NCBI RefSeq assembly: GCF_003576245.1
Contig: NZ_QWGA01000008.1
Location: 124,001-188,000 of the forward strand
Direction of reading: 5' to 3'
Source: Henriciella algicola
Lineage (GTDB): Bacteria; Pseudomonadota; Alphaproteobacteria; Caulobacterales; Hyphomonadaceae
Length of the DNA: 64,000 nt
Part shown: positions 31,714 through 41,778 of the stretch, one piece after another
How the letters are laid out: the number at the start of each line of letters is the position of its first letter
Position numbering within the stretch: the first letter of the stretch is position 1
Position numbers and translations under genes: made by a program
The notes under the pieces: generated by a model
Seen by the model: the letters and a program-made list of their open reading frames with translations, nothing else
What the model was told of the DNA's origin: nothing
Database searches by the model: none

Positions 31714-32409
31714 ATGTCAGACGATGAAGTCCTCCAGAAGTCAGGCGAACCCATAGCCGGGTCGAAGGAAATTGGCGCGCTTGCGCACCTTTACCGCGCT
31801 GAAGTTTATCGCTCGACGATCTGGCGCCAACGTCTCGACATGACGACAAACTGGGCCGTGGTTTCGACCGGCATCGCGCTGTCCGTCAGCTTTGCGAGCG
31901 CAACCGCCTCACCCCTACCGATCGTGCTGGTCGGCATGCTGACGGTGATGTTCCTGTTCCTTGAGGCGCGCCGCTATCGCTATTTCATGGTCTGGAAGTT
32001 TCGCGCGCGCCTGCTTGAGCTGGCCGTCATGGTGCCGATTCTGCGCGGCCGGGGCGCCATGATCCCTCAGGACCGCGGCAGCGCACTGTCAGATGATTAT
32101 ATACATCCGCGCCATCGCATCTCATCCTTCCGGGCGATGGGGCAGAGGCTGCGGCGCAACTATCTCTGGATCTTCATTATCCAGTATGCGGCCTATCTCG
32201 CGAAAATCTGGATCCACCCGATCGAGGCGTCTTCGATCGAGCAGGCGCTGGAGCGCGCGCATATCGGCGCCATTCCGGGTTGGCTTGCCATCATATTGGG
32301 CACGTGCCTCCTGATCTTCTTCATCACGCTGACCGCCTGGGCGTGGGTTTCGGAGAAGGCTGACAAGACAAAGATGGCCGATTATCTCGATCCTGAGCCA
32401 GGTGTCTGA
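31714..32409 (+). CDS. DUF2270 membrane protein
   Basis: The 231-residue protein has three hydrophobic stretches (TNWAVVSTGIALSVSFAS, LPIVLVGMLTVMFLFLEARR and WLAIILGTCLLIFFITLTAWAW) with basic patches between them (RRYRYFMVWKFRARLLEL and GQRLRRNYLWIF). This matches the uncharacterised DUF2270 integral-membrane family. ATG 31714 lacks a strong ribosome site but leads into the conserved MSDDE segment. It is divergent from the BlaI operon, and the operator dyads lie about 120-160 bp upstream of its start. Confidence 0.75.
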   Translation: MSDDEVLQKSGEPIAGSKEIGALAHLYRAEVYRSTIWRQRLDMTTNWAVVSTGIALSVSFASATASPLPIVLVGMLTVMFLFLEARRYRYFMVWKFRARLLELAVMVPILRGRGAMIPQDRGSALSDDYIHPRHRISSFRAMGQRLRRNYLWIFIIQYAAYLAKIWIHPIEASSIEQALERAHIGAIPGWLAIILGTCLLIFFITLTAWAWVSEKADKTKMADYLDPEPGV

Positions 32410-32640
32410 CGCGCAGATTTGCTGCACTGCAGTGAATTCAGGTTGCGCTTTGTAGCGGAAGCCTTATCTCGACCTCCAGACGCCTCAGGCATCGATCTTG
32501 TGATCCGAGAGCCAGACAGCCCGGATCGAGCGACTTTCCCAACCGATCGTTGCCTTGACGAAAGCAAGTCCTGATCAGCGCAGAACCCGAACGCGGCAGA
32601 CTGGTCTGCTGCGAGCAAGCCTATTGCGCCTTCGCGGAAG
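32410..32640. other. 230-bp spacer before the DEAD-box helicase
   Basis: No gene or RNA gene is evident. It may be a long 5' leader of the helicase mRNA, as is common for cold-induced helicases; the sequence shows no clear hairpin of known type. Confidence 0.3.
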
Positions 32641-33966
32641 ATGACCGCGGTCAGGCCACAACTGAAAGATATTCTTTTGACCAATTTCAAAGACCTCGGC
32701 CTCGCCGAGCCTCTCCTTCGTGCACTCGCAACTGAAGGCTATGACCAGCCGACGCCAATTCAGGCGCAGGTCGTTCCAGCGATGATGAAGGGGCGCGACG
32801 TGCTGGGCACGGCGCAGACCGGTACCGGTAAGACGGCTGCCTTTACCCTGCCTATCCTTCACCGCCTGCTGGGTGTCGGCACGCGTCCGTCGCCAAAGAC
32901 CTGCCGCGCGCTGATCCTGGCGCCAACGCGTGAGCTTGCTGCCCAGATTGCAGAAAGCGTGCGCGCCTATGGCAAGCATGGCCATCTGTCTTCGACCGTT
33001 GTCGTCGGCGGCCTCAAGATTTCAAAGCAGATCCGCGCGCTGGAGCGCGGCGTCGACATTCTTGTCGCGACGCCGGGCCGCCTGCTGGACCTCAAATCGC
33101 AGGACGCTGTGCGCTTTGACGATATCCAGACCGTCGTTCTGGATGAAGCCGACCACATGATGGACATGGGCTTCCTGCCGCAGATCAAGAAAATCCTCCA
33201 GCAACTGCCGAAGGAGCGTCAGACCGCGCTTCTCTCCGCAACCATGCCGAAGGATATTCGCGCGCTCGCAGACCAGTTCCTCAACGATCCTGTGAACGTT
33301 GCCGTCGCGCAGGTGTCCAAGCCTGTCGACCGCATTGATCAGACGGTCCGCTTCGTGCCGCACACCCAGAAGCGTGATATCCTCGTCGACATTCTTCGGG
33401 ACAAGAAGGTCGAGAGCGCTATCGTCTTCACGCGGACCAAGCGCGGCGCTGACCGTGTTGCCCGCCATCTGGAGCAGGCCGGCCTCGCCTCTGCGGCGAT
33501 CCATGGAAACAAGAGCCAGAACCAGCGCATCAAGGCGCTCGACGCCTTCAAGAATCGCAAGCTCCTTGTGCTCGTGGCGACGGATATCGCGGCGCGCGGC
33601 ATCGATATCGATCAGGTCAGCCACGTCGTGAACTATGAGCTGCCCAATGTGCCGGAATCCTACGTCCACCGCATCGGCCGTACGGCGCGCGCAGGCGAGA
33701 GCGGTACGGCAATCTCGCTTTGCGACGGCGAAGAGCGCAAGCTGCTCCGCGACATCGAAAAGCTGATCGGGTCCAAGATCCCGACCGAAGGCATGGTGCC
33801 TGAGTTCAACGAACAGGGCGGCGGAAGCGACCGCAAGAACTTCGACCCGACGCGCGGTGGTGAGCGGTCGAAACGCAAGCCTCGCTCGCGCAACCGGAAC
33901 CGCAATCGCGGCAATGGTGGAAACGCCAATCAGGGCCGGCAAAAGCAAAGCAGCGCGTCCTCTTGA
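32641..33966 (+). CDS. rhlE: DEAD-box RNA helicase (RhlE-type)
   Basis: An ATP-dependent RNA helicase of 441 residues. Motifs in order: Q motif PTPIQAQ, I AQTGTGKT, Ia PTRELAAQ, Ib TPGRLLD, II DEADHMMDMGF, III SAT, V ATDIAARGID and VI HRIGRTARAG, with a basic Arg/Asn/Gly-rich tail (SKRKPRSRNRNRNRGNGGNA) that binds RNA. The RhlE class helps ribosome and mRNA remodelling. ATG 32641 and TTG 32677 are both possible: the latter gives the usual MTNFKDLGL N-terminus, but neither has a good ribosome site. It lies ahead of rpsD. Confidence 0.93.
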   Translation: MTAVRPQLKDILLTNFKDLGLAEPLLRALATEGYDQPTPIQAQVVPAMMKGRDVLGTAQTGTGKTAAFTLPILHRLLGVGTRPSPKTCRALILAPTRELAAQIAESVRAYGKHGHLSSTVVVGGLKISKQIRALERGVDILVATPGRLLDLKSQDAVRFDDIQTVVLDEADHMMDMGFLPQIKKILQQLPKERQTALLSATMPKDIRALADQFLNDPVNVAVAQVSKPVDRIDQTVRFVPHTQKRDILVDILRDKKVESAIVFTRTKRGADRVARHLEQAGLASAAIHGNKSQNQRIKALDAFKNRKLLVLVATDIAARGIDIDQVSHVVNYELPNVPESYVHRIGRTARAGESGTAISLCDGEERKLLRDIEKLIGSKIPTEGMVPEFNEQGGGSDRKNFDPTRGGERSKRKPRSRNRNRNRGNGGNANQGRQKQSSASS

Positions 33967-34087
33967 CCTGACGGGGCTTTTCGCATTTAACCCGCGCCTT
34001 CAGGACGGGATGGTGTGGTGCCGCCGTTGTAATCGTGAAGCTCGTTAGGGACGCTTCACCGGCCCACGTCGTAAAAGGAAGACTACC

Positions 34088-34705
34088 ATGTCACGTCGTC
34101 ACTCGACGAAGTACAAGATCGACCGCCGCGTCGGTGAAAACATCTGGGGCCGCCCCAAATCACCAGTCAACAAGCGTCCGACCAAGCCAGGCCAGCACGG
34201 CCAGGGCCGCCGTCAGAAGACGTCTGACTATGGTCTTCAGCTCATGGCGAAGCAGAAGCTGAAGTTCCACTATGGCGACATCACCGAGAAGCAGTTCCGC
34301 CGCACCTATGACGAAGCAAACCGTCAAAAGGGCAACACGGCAGAGAACCTGATCGGCCTGCTCGAGTGCCGTCTCGATGCATTCGTCTACCGCTCGAAAT
34401 TCGTGCCGACCGTCTTTGCGGCTCGCCAGTTCGTCAATCACGGCCACGTCAAAGTGAACGGTGTGAAAACGAACATCGGCTCCTACCGTCTGAAACCAGG
34501 CGACGTTGTCGAAATTCGCGAGAAGTCGCGCAACATGGCGCTGGTGCTCGAAGCACTTGGTTCGCCAGAGCGCGATATCCCAGAGTACATCGAAGTCGAT
34601 CCGAAGGCGATGACCGCTACGCTGGTCCGCGTCCCTGAGCTCATCGACGTGCCATACGCCGTCAAGATGGAACCAGCTCAGGTGGTCGAATTCTATTCGT
34701 CCTAA
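34088..34705 (+). CDS. rpsD: 30S ribosomal protein S4
   Basis: S4 binds the 5' domain of 16S rRNA and nucleates assembly of the small subunit. The 205-residue protein contains the N-terminal [20 protein letters not shown], the S4 RNA-binding domain ([33 protein letters not shown]) and the C-terminal [21 protein letters not shown]. There is no zinc-finger cysteine set. AAGGAAG lies seven bases before ATG 34088 and a strong terminator follows, so it is probably monocistronic. Elsewhere S4 is often in the alpha operon; in alphaproteobacteria a lone locus is usual. Confidence 0.97.
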   Translation: MSRRHSTKYKIDRRVGENIWGRPKSPVNKRPTKPGQHGQGRRQKTSDYGLQLMAKQKLKFHYGDITEKQFRRTYDEANRQKGNTAENLIGLLECRLDAFVYRSKFVPTVFAARQFVNHGHVKVNGVKTNIGSYRLKPGDVVEIREKSRNMALVLEALGSPERDIPEYIEVDPKAMTATLVRVPELIDVPYAVKMEPAQVVEFYSS

Positions 34706-34734
34706 GCCGTTTCAGGCACTTGAAGTTACGATCA

Positions 34735-34766
34735 AGCCGCGCTCCTCTGGGCGCGGCTTTTTCTTT
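34735..34766 (+). terminator. Rho-independent terminator of rpsD
   Basis: AGCCGCGC and GCGCGGCT form an 8-bp stem around TCCTCTGG, followed by TTTTTCTTT. Confidence 0.92.
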
Positions 34767-34789
34767 GACCGGAATGTAGGAGACCCCTG

Positions 34790-35617
34790 ATGTCATCACC
34801 TGAAATCGAGGAGGTCCGCCAGCGTTTCCTGGCTGCGCCGGAGCAGGGCTTTGATCTTTCATCGCGCGATAGCGGCGACCGGGCGCTCTTCCCTGACAAG
34901 AAGCATGCCCGCAAACAGCTGGAGACGGACGCGGCCGCCATCGATGAGCTTCAGGACCTGCTCTATGCCTCGCAACAACGCGCTTTGCTCGTCGTGCTTC
35001 AGGGCATGGATACGTCTGGCAAGAGCGGTGTGATCCGCAACGTGTTTGCGCAGACCTCACCGCTCGGCATGAAGGTGAAAGCCTTCAAGGCGCCGAGCAA
35101 GGAAGAGCTGGCCCACGATTATCTCTGGCGCGTGCATGAGGCGGTGCCGCCCAAAGGCTTTATCGGTATCTTCGACCGCTCACACTATGAGGATGTGCTG
35201 GTCGTGAAGGTTCGAAACTTAGCGCCTGCCGAGATGGTCGAGCAGCGCTATGAGCAGATCAACCAGTTCGAAAAGCTGCTGAGCGAGAATGGCGTCACCA
35301 TTCTGAAATTCATGCTTCACGTTGGCCATGAAGAGCAGGGCATACGCCTAAAAGAACGGGTGACCGAGCCGCACAAGCGCTGGAAGTTCAATCCGGGTGA
35401 TCTCGAAGACCGCAAGCTCTGGCCAGACTTCATGGCGGCCTACGAGACGATGGTGGACCGTTGCTCGACCCCGTGGGCGCCGTGGTATGTGATCCCGGCT
35501 GACAGCCGTACCCGCCGGAATGCGGCGATCGCGCGTATTGTGCGCGGCACGCTTGAAGACATGAAGCTGGACTGGCCACAGCTGGAGCTTCGCGCCGAGG
35601 ACTATGATTTCAGCTAA
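34790..35617 (+). CDS. ppk2: Polyphosphate kinase 2 (PPK2)
   Basis: The 275-residue protein is a PPK2-type polyphosphate:nucleotide phosphotransferase. Motifs are Walker A QGMDTSGKSG (the Ser in place of the common Asp is a known variant), FKAPSKEELAHDYLWRVHEA, Walker B FDRSHYEDVL and a lid region (LKERVTEPHKRWKFNPGDL). These enzymes make NTP/NDP from polyphosphate in the cytoplasm. Which nucleotide class is used cannot be told. Start ATG 34790 has AGGAGA upstream. It lies between rpsD and the DUF2807 gene, the latter convergent. Confidence 0.93.
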   Translation: MSSPEIEEVRQRFLAAPEQGFDLSSRDSGDRALFPDKKHARKQLETDAAAIDELQDLLYASQQRALLVVLQGMDTSGKSGVIRNVFAQTSPLGMKVKAFKAPSKEELAHDYLWRVHEAVPPKGFIGIFDRSHYEDVLVVKVRNLAPAEMVEQRYEQINQFEKLLSENGVTILKFMLHVGHEEQGIRLKERVTEPHKRWKFNPGDLEDRKLWPDFMAAYETMVDRCSTPWAPWYVIPADSRTRRNAAIARIVRGTLEDMKLDWPQLELRAEDYDFS

Positions 35618-35643
35618 GGCGGGGCCTGTTTTCCGGACCGCAA

Positions 35644-35673
35644 AAGAAAGAGGCCTTCCAGATGGAAGGCCTC
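35644..35673 (-). terminator. Terminator-like hairpin between ppk2 and the DUF2807 gene
   Basis: GAGGCCTTCC and GGAAGGCCTC form a perfect 10-bp stem around AGAT. On the minus strand it is followed by TTTCTTTTG, so it fits the DUF2807 gene's 3' end and can act on both transcripts. Confidence 0.85.
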
Positions 35674-35699
35674 TCGCATTCCCCGGGGTGGGGCCGGGG

Positions 35700-36395
35700 T
35701 CAGCTGACGACGCGGACAGATCCGCCTGACGATTTCTCGGCCGACACGTCACTTGCGCCGCCGAAGGCTTTCACGCTGCCGCCGCTGGACGCGTCAGCGC
35801 GCACGCTCTGGCTGGCATGAGCTTCAATCGATGCGCCTGAAGAAACGTCTGCCGTAAGACGCTCACAGATCAAGTCGCCTGCGTCGAGGGTCGCTCCGGA
35901 CGAGGCATCAGCGTCGATGCTCGTGCAGGTGCCCGCGATCTCCATGCTCGCGCCGCTGGAGGCCTGGGCGATCACAGTCTCGGCGTCGATGCCGCCAATC
36001 TCGACATCTGCGCCTGAGGACACCTCGACACTGGCGCGCGGGCCAGAGAGACCTTCGCCGGAGACGCTGGAGCCGGATGAGGCTTCGATCGAGTTGAGGG
36101 ACGGTGCGCCGACGGTGACCGTGTAAGGCGCGCGGCGACGGCCCCAGCCCATCTTGCGCGGGCGTTTCAGGACGAGTTCACCGCCTTTTGATTCCACGAT
36201 GATATCGCTGAAGTCGCCGTCCTTGTTCTCGACGATGACTGACTTCGTCGTGCCGGTTTCAAAGATGACTTCGATGCCTGCGGACACGTCGATGCCGTCG
36301 AAATTGCTGACGTCGTAGGTGCGGGTTTCGGCGAGTGCCGGCAGGGCGGCGGCGGTGCTGAGGGCGATGGCGGCGATGGCAATGCGGCGGGTCAT
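35700..36395 (-). CDS. Secreted DUF2807 (head-GIN) beta-helix protein
   Basis: The 231-residue protein has a signal peptide (AIAAIALSTAAALPALA) and a DUF2807 domain: DVSNFDGIDVSAGIEVIFETG, GELVLKRPRKMGWGRRRAPY, then repeated SSGAxxxIxG units (SSGADVEIGG, SSGASMEIAG, SSGATLDAGD, SSGASIEAHA, SSGGSVKAFG). Such repeats form a right-handed beta-helix with Ser/Gly ladders. The family is common on the periplasmic or outer surface; the function is unknown. It is divergent from the small lipoprotein gene at 36503 across an AT-rich spacer. Confidence 0.85.
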   Translation of the reverse strand: MTRRIAIAAIALSTAAALPALAETRTYDVSNFDGIDVSAGIEVIFETGTTKSVIVENKDGDFSDIIVESKGGELVLKRPRKMGWGRRRAPYTVTVGAPSLNSIEASSGSSVSGEGLSGPRASVEVSSGADVEIGGIDAETVIAQASSGASMEIAGTCTSIDADASSGATLDAGDLICERLTADVSSGASIEAHASQSVRADASSGGSVKAFGGASDVSAEKSSGGSVRVVS

Positions 36396-36439
36396 TCGGG
36401 GTCCTGTCTGACTTCTGTGTGGGCTGGCGAACTATTCGC

Positions 36440-36487
36440 TTGACTCTTGATTATCGAAAAACAATACGAATAATTATCGCAAGTCAA
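36440..36487. promoter_or_regulatory. AT-rich divergent promoter region
   Basis: TTGACT on the plus strand (36440-36445) is followed by AATACG after 17 bp. The mirror TTGACT on the minus strand (36482-36487) points toward the DUF2807 gene. The region between is far more AT-rich than the surroundings. Confidence 0.35.
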
Positions 36488-36502
36488 TAAGGAAATTTCG
36501 AA

Positions 36503-36886
36503 ATGAAGCTCAACAACGCCCTTCGCCTGTCCATCGCAGCTGCTGGTGCCGCCCTTTTTCTGGGCGGCTGCGTGATCGTCGATGCCGATGAACATGTCCG
36601 CGCCGACTGGAGCGGCGACCGCTCCTATGGTGAGCTGATGGGCGCCGATGTGAGCAATGGAATCGTCACCGCCCGCGTGACGTCGAATGGCTGCACGACC
36701 AAGGACTTCATCGGTGCCGACGTCGACAAGACGGGCGACAACCGCTTCTCCGTCGGCTTCTACCGCGAGCGTCAGGACTATTGCGAAGCGTATGTGCCTG
36801 AAGGCGTTGAGCTGAGCTGGACGTTCGAAGAGCTCGGCATTCCGCAGGAGGCTGCTGTCCGCATTCGCAACGATATCAGCAACTAG
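36503..36886 (+). CDS. Small lipoprotein of unknown function
   Basis: The 127-residue product has a lipoprotein signal with LGGC (MKLNNALRLSIAAAGAALFL then GGC). The mature part contains ADWSGDRSYGELMGADVSNG, NGCTTKDFIG and FYRERQDYCEAYVPEGVELS, with two further cysteines that may pair, and then SWTFEELGIPQEAAVRIRND. AAGGA precedes ATG 36503. No family is recognised with confidence. It shares a divergent promoter region with the DUF2807 gene, so the two may be co-regulated. Confidence 0.7.
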   Translation: MKLNNALRLSIAAAGAALFLGGCVIVDADEHVRADWSGDRSYGELMGADVSNGIVTARVTSNGCTTKDFIGADVDKTGDNRFSVGFYRERQDYCEAYVPEGVELSWTFEELGIPQEAAVRIRNDISN

Positions 36887-36910
36887 GCTGGAAAACCCTC
36901 AGCCATAGGG

Positions 36911-36946
36911 CGCCCTCGTCCTTCGACTTCGCTCAGGATGAGGGCG
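36911..36946. repeat. Short hairpin module, copy 6
   Basis: CGCCCTC and GAGGGCG enclose TCCTTCGACTTCGCTCAGGA. It lies between the convergent lipoprotein and rimO genes and probably serves as a shared terminator hairpin. Confidence 0.8.
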
Positions 36947-36963
36947 TCGGCGGCGCTGTGAGC

Positions 36964-38319
<1,356 letters not shown>

Positions 38320-38380
38320 GGGGCGCGCGTTTACCAGCGGCGCGCCCCGATGAAAAGCGTGATAGCGCGGTTGCGCAGCT

Positions 38381-39562
38381 CTACGCGTCAGCTACTGGTC
38401 GTGCTGAAGCTGCAGGTCTTTGGGTGCCCTGCGACAGCAGCAAGACCGCGATAAGGCCCAAGGCTGCCATGCCCGCACCTGCAAAGGCCACTGCCGGCAG
38501 GCCAAGACCGAGTGCAATGACAGCGCCGCCCAGGCCCGCGCCGATCGCGTTGCCGAGGTTGAAGGCGCCAATATTCACGGCGGAAGCAAGGTTCGGCGCA
38601 TCGTGTGCCGACTGCATCACACGTACCTGCAGTGGTGGCACCAGGGCGAAGCTTGCGACGCCCCAGACGAAAATGAGGAGCGCGGCAGGGATCGGGAAGG
38701 CCATCATGGCGCCGAAGGCGATCAGCGTAACGGTCAGGCCGCTTAAGGTAACAATGAGCGTCATGTTCACGGACTTGTCTGCATAGTGACCTCCGAGCCA
38801 ATTGCCGACCGTCAATCCCAATCCGTAAGTCACCAGCATCGCCGTGATGAACCCAACGCTAGCGCCCGTCTCTGTCTGCAGGATGGGGGCGATATAGGTA
38901 AATACGGTGAACATGGCGCTCGAGCCGAGCACGGTCAGTCCGAGGGCACCAAGTACGGATTTGCGACCGAGGGCTCGCAACTCGTTTATTGGGCTGCCGT
39001 CTTTTGGGGCGGGGTTGTTTGGCAAGGTAGCAACCAGTGCCATCATGGTCAGCACGCCAAGGGCTGCGATGCCCCAAAAGGCAGCGCGCCATCCGAGTTG
39101 ATCGCCAACCCAGGTTGCGAACGGGACGCCGACAACGTTTGCGATGGTCAAACCCATGAACATGGCCGCGACTGCGCCCGCACTTTTGTCTTTCGGTACA
39201 ACGCTCATCGCGACAATGGAGCCGACGCCGAAAAAGGCGCCATGATTGAGTGATGTTACAAGGCGAGCGGCCATCAACATCTCGTAGGAGTTGGCAAGAG
39301 CGGCCATTAGATTGCCCAGGGTGAATATGCCCGCGAGGCTTATCAGCAGTGTCCTGCGACGCACTCGTCCCGTTGTGAGTGTCATCAGCGGCGCGCCGAG
39401 CATAACGCCGATCGCGTACGCACTGATCAGAAGGCCTGCCGTCGGTATCGATACACCGAGGTCTTCTGCAATGATTGGCAGCAGGCCCATTGGAGCAAAT
39501 TCGGTGACCCCGATGCCGAAAGCGCCTGTTGCAAGCGCCAGGAGTGGAGGATTGAGTTTCAT
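38381..39562 (-). CDS. MFS transporter (DHA1/AraJ type)
   Basis: The 393-residue protein has twelve predicted membrane segments and the MFS signature between segments 2 and 3 ([20 protein letters not shown]). [19 protein letters not shown] and [19 protein letters not shown] are typical of the AraJ/YdhP drug or sugar-efflux branch. The substrate is unknown. It is divergent from a LysR regulator gene 122 bp away, a common transporter/regulator pairing. A 5' GAAGAG ribosome-like site precedes ATG 39562. Confidence 0.93.
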   Translation of the reverse strand: MKLNPPLLALATGAFGIGVTEFAPMGLLPIIAEDLGVSIPTAGLLISAYAIGVMLGAPLMTLTTGRVRRRTLLISLAGIFTLGNLMAALANSYEMLMAARLVTSLNHGAFFGVGSIVAMSVVPKDKSAGAVAAMFMGLTIANVVGVPFATWVGDQLGWRAAFWGIAALGVLTMMALVATLPNNPAPKDGSPINELRALGRKSVLGALGLTVLGSSAMFTVFTYIAPILQTETGASVGFITAMLVTYGLGLTVGNWLGGHYADKSVNMTLIVTLSGLTVTLIAFGAMMAFPIPAALLIFVWGVASFALVPPLQVRVMQSAHDAPNLASAVNIGAFNLGNAIGAGLGGAVIALGLGLPAVAFAGAGMAALGLIAVLLLSQGTQRPAASARPVADA

Positions 39563-39684
39563 GGGAGCGGCTCTTCAAGTTCGAGTGTGTTCTATGCGGT
39601 GCCGGGATGCCCGCTCGCTTCAGGCGCAAAAATAAGGAGTGTCAGGTATGGTTTTAGGTGACATCACGGCATAAGATCTTTGCG

Positions 39685-40587
39685 ATGAACGCAAAGATGA
39701 GCGCGGCTACTGATCGCGCGCGAGAGCTGGAAGTATTTCTGTCGATCGCGGAGCGGGGCAGTTTTTCAGCCGCAGGCCGGACGCTGGGGCTGTCGGCGTC
39801 TGCGGTCAGTCGAACCGTGGACAGGATAGAGGAGCGGCTTGGCGTGCGGCTGTTGCTTCGCACGACCCGGACGTTGACGCTTACCGCAGAGGGACAAGCC
39901 TATCTGACCACGGCGAAACGCGTCCTTACCGACCTCAATGATGCCGAACAGTCGATTGCAGATCAGGGTGTTCCGAGGGGACGGCTGCGGGTCAGCGCAG
40001 CGATCTCACACGGCAGGCTTTGCATTGTGCCGGTACTCAGAGAATTTTCCGAGCGCTATCCCGACATCCTTCTGGACATAGGTATGTCTGATGCGCTCGT
40101 AGATGTCATGAGCGGTCAGGCTGATGTCGCAATCCGCTTCGGGCCTCTGGCAGATAGTCTGCTGACAGCTCGCAAGCTTGGCGAGAGCGGGCGGGTCATT
40201 GTTGCCTCACCAGCCTACCTGGAGCGCTTTGGGACCCCGCTGCTTCCGGAAGATCTCCACCAGCACAACTGCCTGAACTTCAACTTTCGACGAGCTGAGC
40301 CTGTCTGGCCGTTCCAGAAGAATGGTGAGCATTTCGCGTTGAGCGTCCGGGGAAATGTCGAGGCCAATAACGGTGAAACGCTCGGCCAGCTGGCCGCTGA
40401 TGGGGTGGGCATAGCCCGGGTGGGCAGGTTCAGCGTTGCGCAGGAAATCGAGGATGGCCGCCTGGTCCCGCTTCTGGAAGAGTTCAATCCCGGCGACATA
40501 GAAGAAATCCACGCGCTATTCGTCGGCGGGGTAAACATGCCTGCCCGGGTCAGGGTGTTTGTCGATTACCTCGTCGAGGTGCTCTGA
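39685..40587 (+). CDS. LysR-family transcriptional regulator
   Basis: The 300-residue protein has an N-terminal winged HTH (FLSIAERGSFSAAGRTLGLS then ASAVSRTVDRIEERL) and a substrate-binding effector domain (about 90-295; RLRVSAAISHGRLCIVPVLR and on), as in the CrgA/AaeR-like group. It probably controls the divergent MFS gene. The start is unclear: ATG 39685 and ATG 39697 both lack a good ribosome site, and GTG 39658 is a further option; 39685 is used here. Confidence 0.92.
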   Translation: MNAKMSAATDRARELEVFLSIAERGSFSAAGRTLGLSASAVSRTVDRIEERLGVRLLLRTTRTLTLTAEGQAYLTTAKRVLTDLNDAEQSIADQGVPRGRLRVSAAISHGRLCIVPVLREFSERYPDILLDIGMSDALVDVMSGQADVAIRFGPLADSLLTARKLGESGRVIVASPAYLERFGTPLLPEDLHQHNCLNFNFRRAEPVWPFQKNGEHFALSVRGNVEANNGETLGQLAADGVGIARVGRFSVAQEIEDGRLVPLLEEFNPGDIEEIHALFVGGVNMPARVRVFVDYLVEVL

Positions 40588-40622
40588 GTGGCAATCGGCG
40601 CGCTGGATGCTCGCGTCAGTCG

Positions 40623-41702
40623 CTAGCGTCCCTCGTCCAGAAACGCGACCAGCTCATCCTTCCAGATGGCGGCGGCCGTGTGCGTGCCGTGGCCGCGGGT
40701 TTCTTCGCTGGCTGGAATGAGCACGAAGCGGGCGTTTGGCATCCGGGCGGCGAGGACTTCAGGATCGCCGAGGCCGGGCGGGTTGATGAAATCGTCAGCG
40801 GAATTGATCCAGAGCACGGGCACCTCGATTTCAGAGAGGCGCGGGGCAGGGTTGTAGGTGCGTGACGCATCGAACTGGTAGATCGTGTCGTTCGGGTCGA
40901 CGGCGCGGGCTTTCAGCCCCTCCTGCGAGGCGTGCAGGGCCTCAATCGCGGCTTCCCGCGTCGGGGCTTCAGCCTGAAGGCGGTAAGGGTTTCCACCCGC
41001 CAGAATGAGCGTGTTCGCATAGATGAGCTGGCCCGTTTCCAGGTCAGCGGCGTCTTCGTAATTGCCACTGTCATAGTCGGGGTCGTCCTCAAAGCCGTCG
41101 ATGATCATCTGGCGGAACATGCGGTTGCGGCCCGCGATCTCGATGGCGTTGCAGGCAAGCGGGACGAAACGGTCTACGAAGCCTGGATACTCAGGGCCCC
41201 AGACGAAGCTGTGCATGCAGCCCATGGAGGTGCCGATGATCATGTCGAGGCCATCGACGCCTGCGTCCTCTGTCAGCATGCGGTGCTGGGCGCGGACCAT
41301 GTCGTCATAATCATAGCGTGGGAAATCGAGCCGCATGCCGTCGCTCGGCTTGGAGCTGTCGCCGTGGCCGAGATTATCGGGCGAGATGATGTAAGTGTCT
41401 GCGAGGTCCAGCGGTTGGCCCGGGCCGAACAGTTCATGGCCGAATAGGGGGCGTAGAAGGGATGTGCCGCTGCCGCCCGTCCCGTGGAGCAACATGACGG
41501 CATTGGTGATCTTGCCCTCGGCATCCCGCTGCGGTGTGCCGAGGGTGTAATAGGTCATGGTGATCGGCATGGTTTCGCCGGTGCCGAACTCAAAGGCGTC
41601 GAGTTCAGCGGTGTGCTTCTGCGCCTGCGCGGCCCAGTCTTCGGCGGATGCGGCATTTGAGACGGCAAGTGCGCCGAGGGCAAGCAGTACGGCTTTTAAC
41701 AT
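40623..41702 (-). CDS. Secreted alpha/beta-hydrolase, homoserine acetyltransferase-like
   Basis: The 359-residue protein resembles the MetX-type alpha/beta hydrolases but has a signal peptide (MLKAVLLALGALAVSNAASA), so it is periplasmic. It has the oxyanion region LLHGTGGSG, the nucleophile elbow GTSMGCMHSF, catalytic Asp in NSADDFINPP and His in GHGTHTAAA. Without the cytosolic context a homoserine acetyltransferase role is unlikely; it may be an esterase. It lies on the minus strand after an SDR gene. Confidence 0.87.
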   Translation of the reverse strand: MLKAVLLALGALAVSNAASAEDWAAQAQKHTAELDAFEFGTGETMPITMTYYTLGTPQRDAEGKITNAVMLLHGTGGSGTSLLRPLFGHELFGPGQPLDLADTYIISPDNLGHGDSSKPSDGMRLDFPRYDYDDMVRAQHRMLTEDAGVDGLDMIIGTSMGCMHSFVWGPEYPGFVDRFVPLACNAIEIAGRNRMFRQMIIDGFEDDPDYDSGNYEDAADLETGQLIYANTLILAGGNPYRLQAEAPTREAAIEALHASQEGLKARAVDPNDTIYQFDASRTYNPAPRLSEIEVPVLWINSADDFINPPGLGDPEVLAARMPNARFVLIPASEETRGHGTHTAAAIWKDELVAFLDEGR

Positions 41703-41778
41703 GATGGCGAGCCTTTCGCTGGCGGATGTGGGCGGCGTGGCAGATTGACAGCAACGGTAGTTGAGTCAGCGTTGACGG

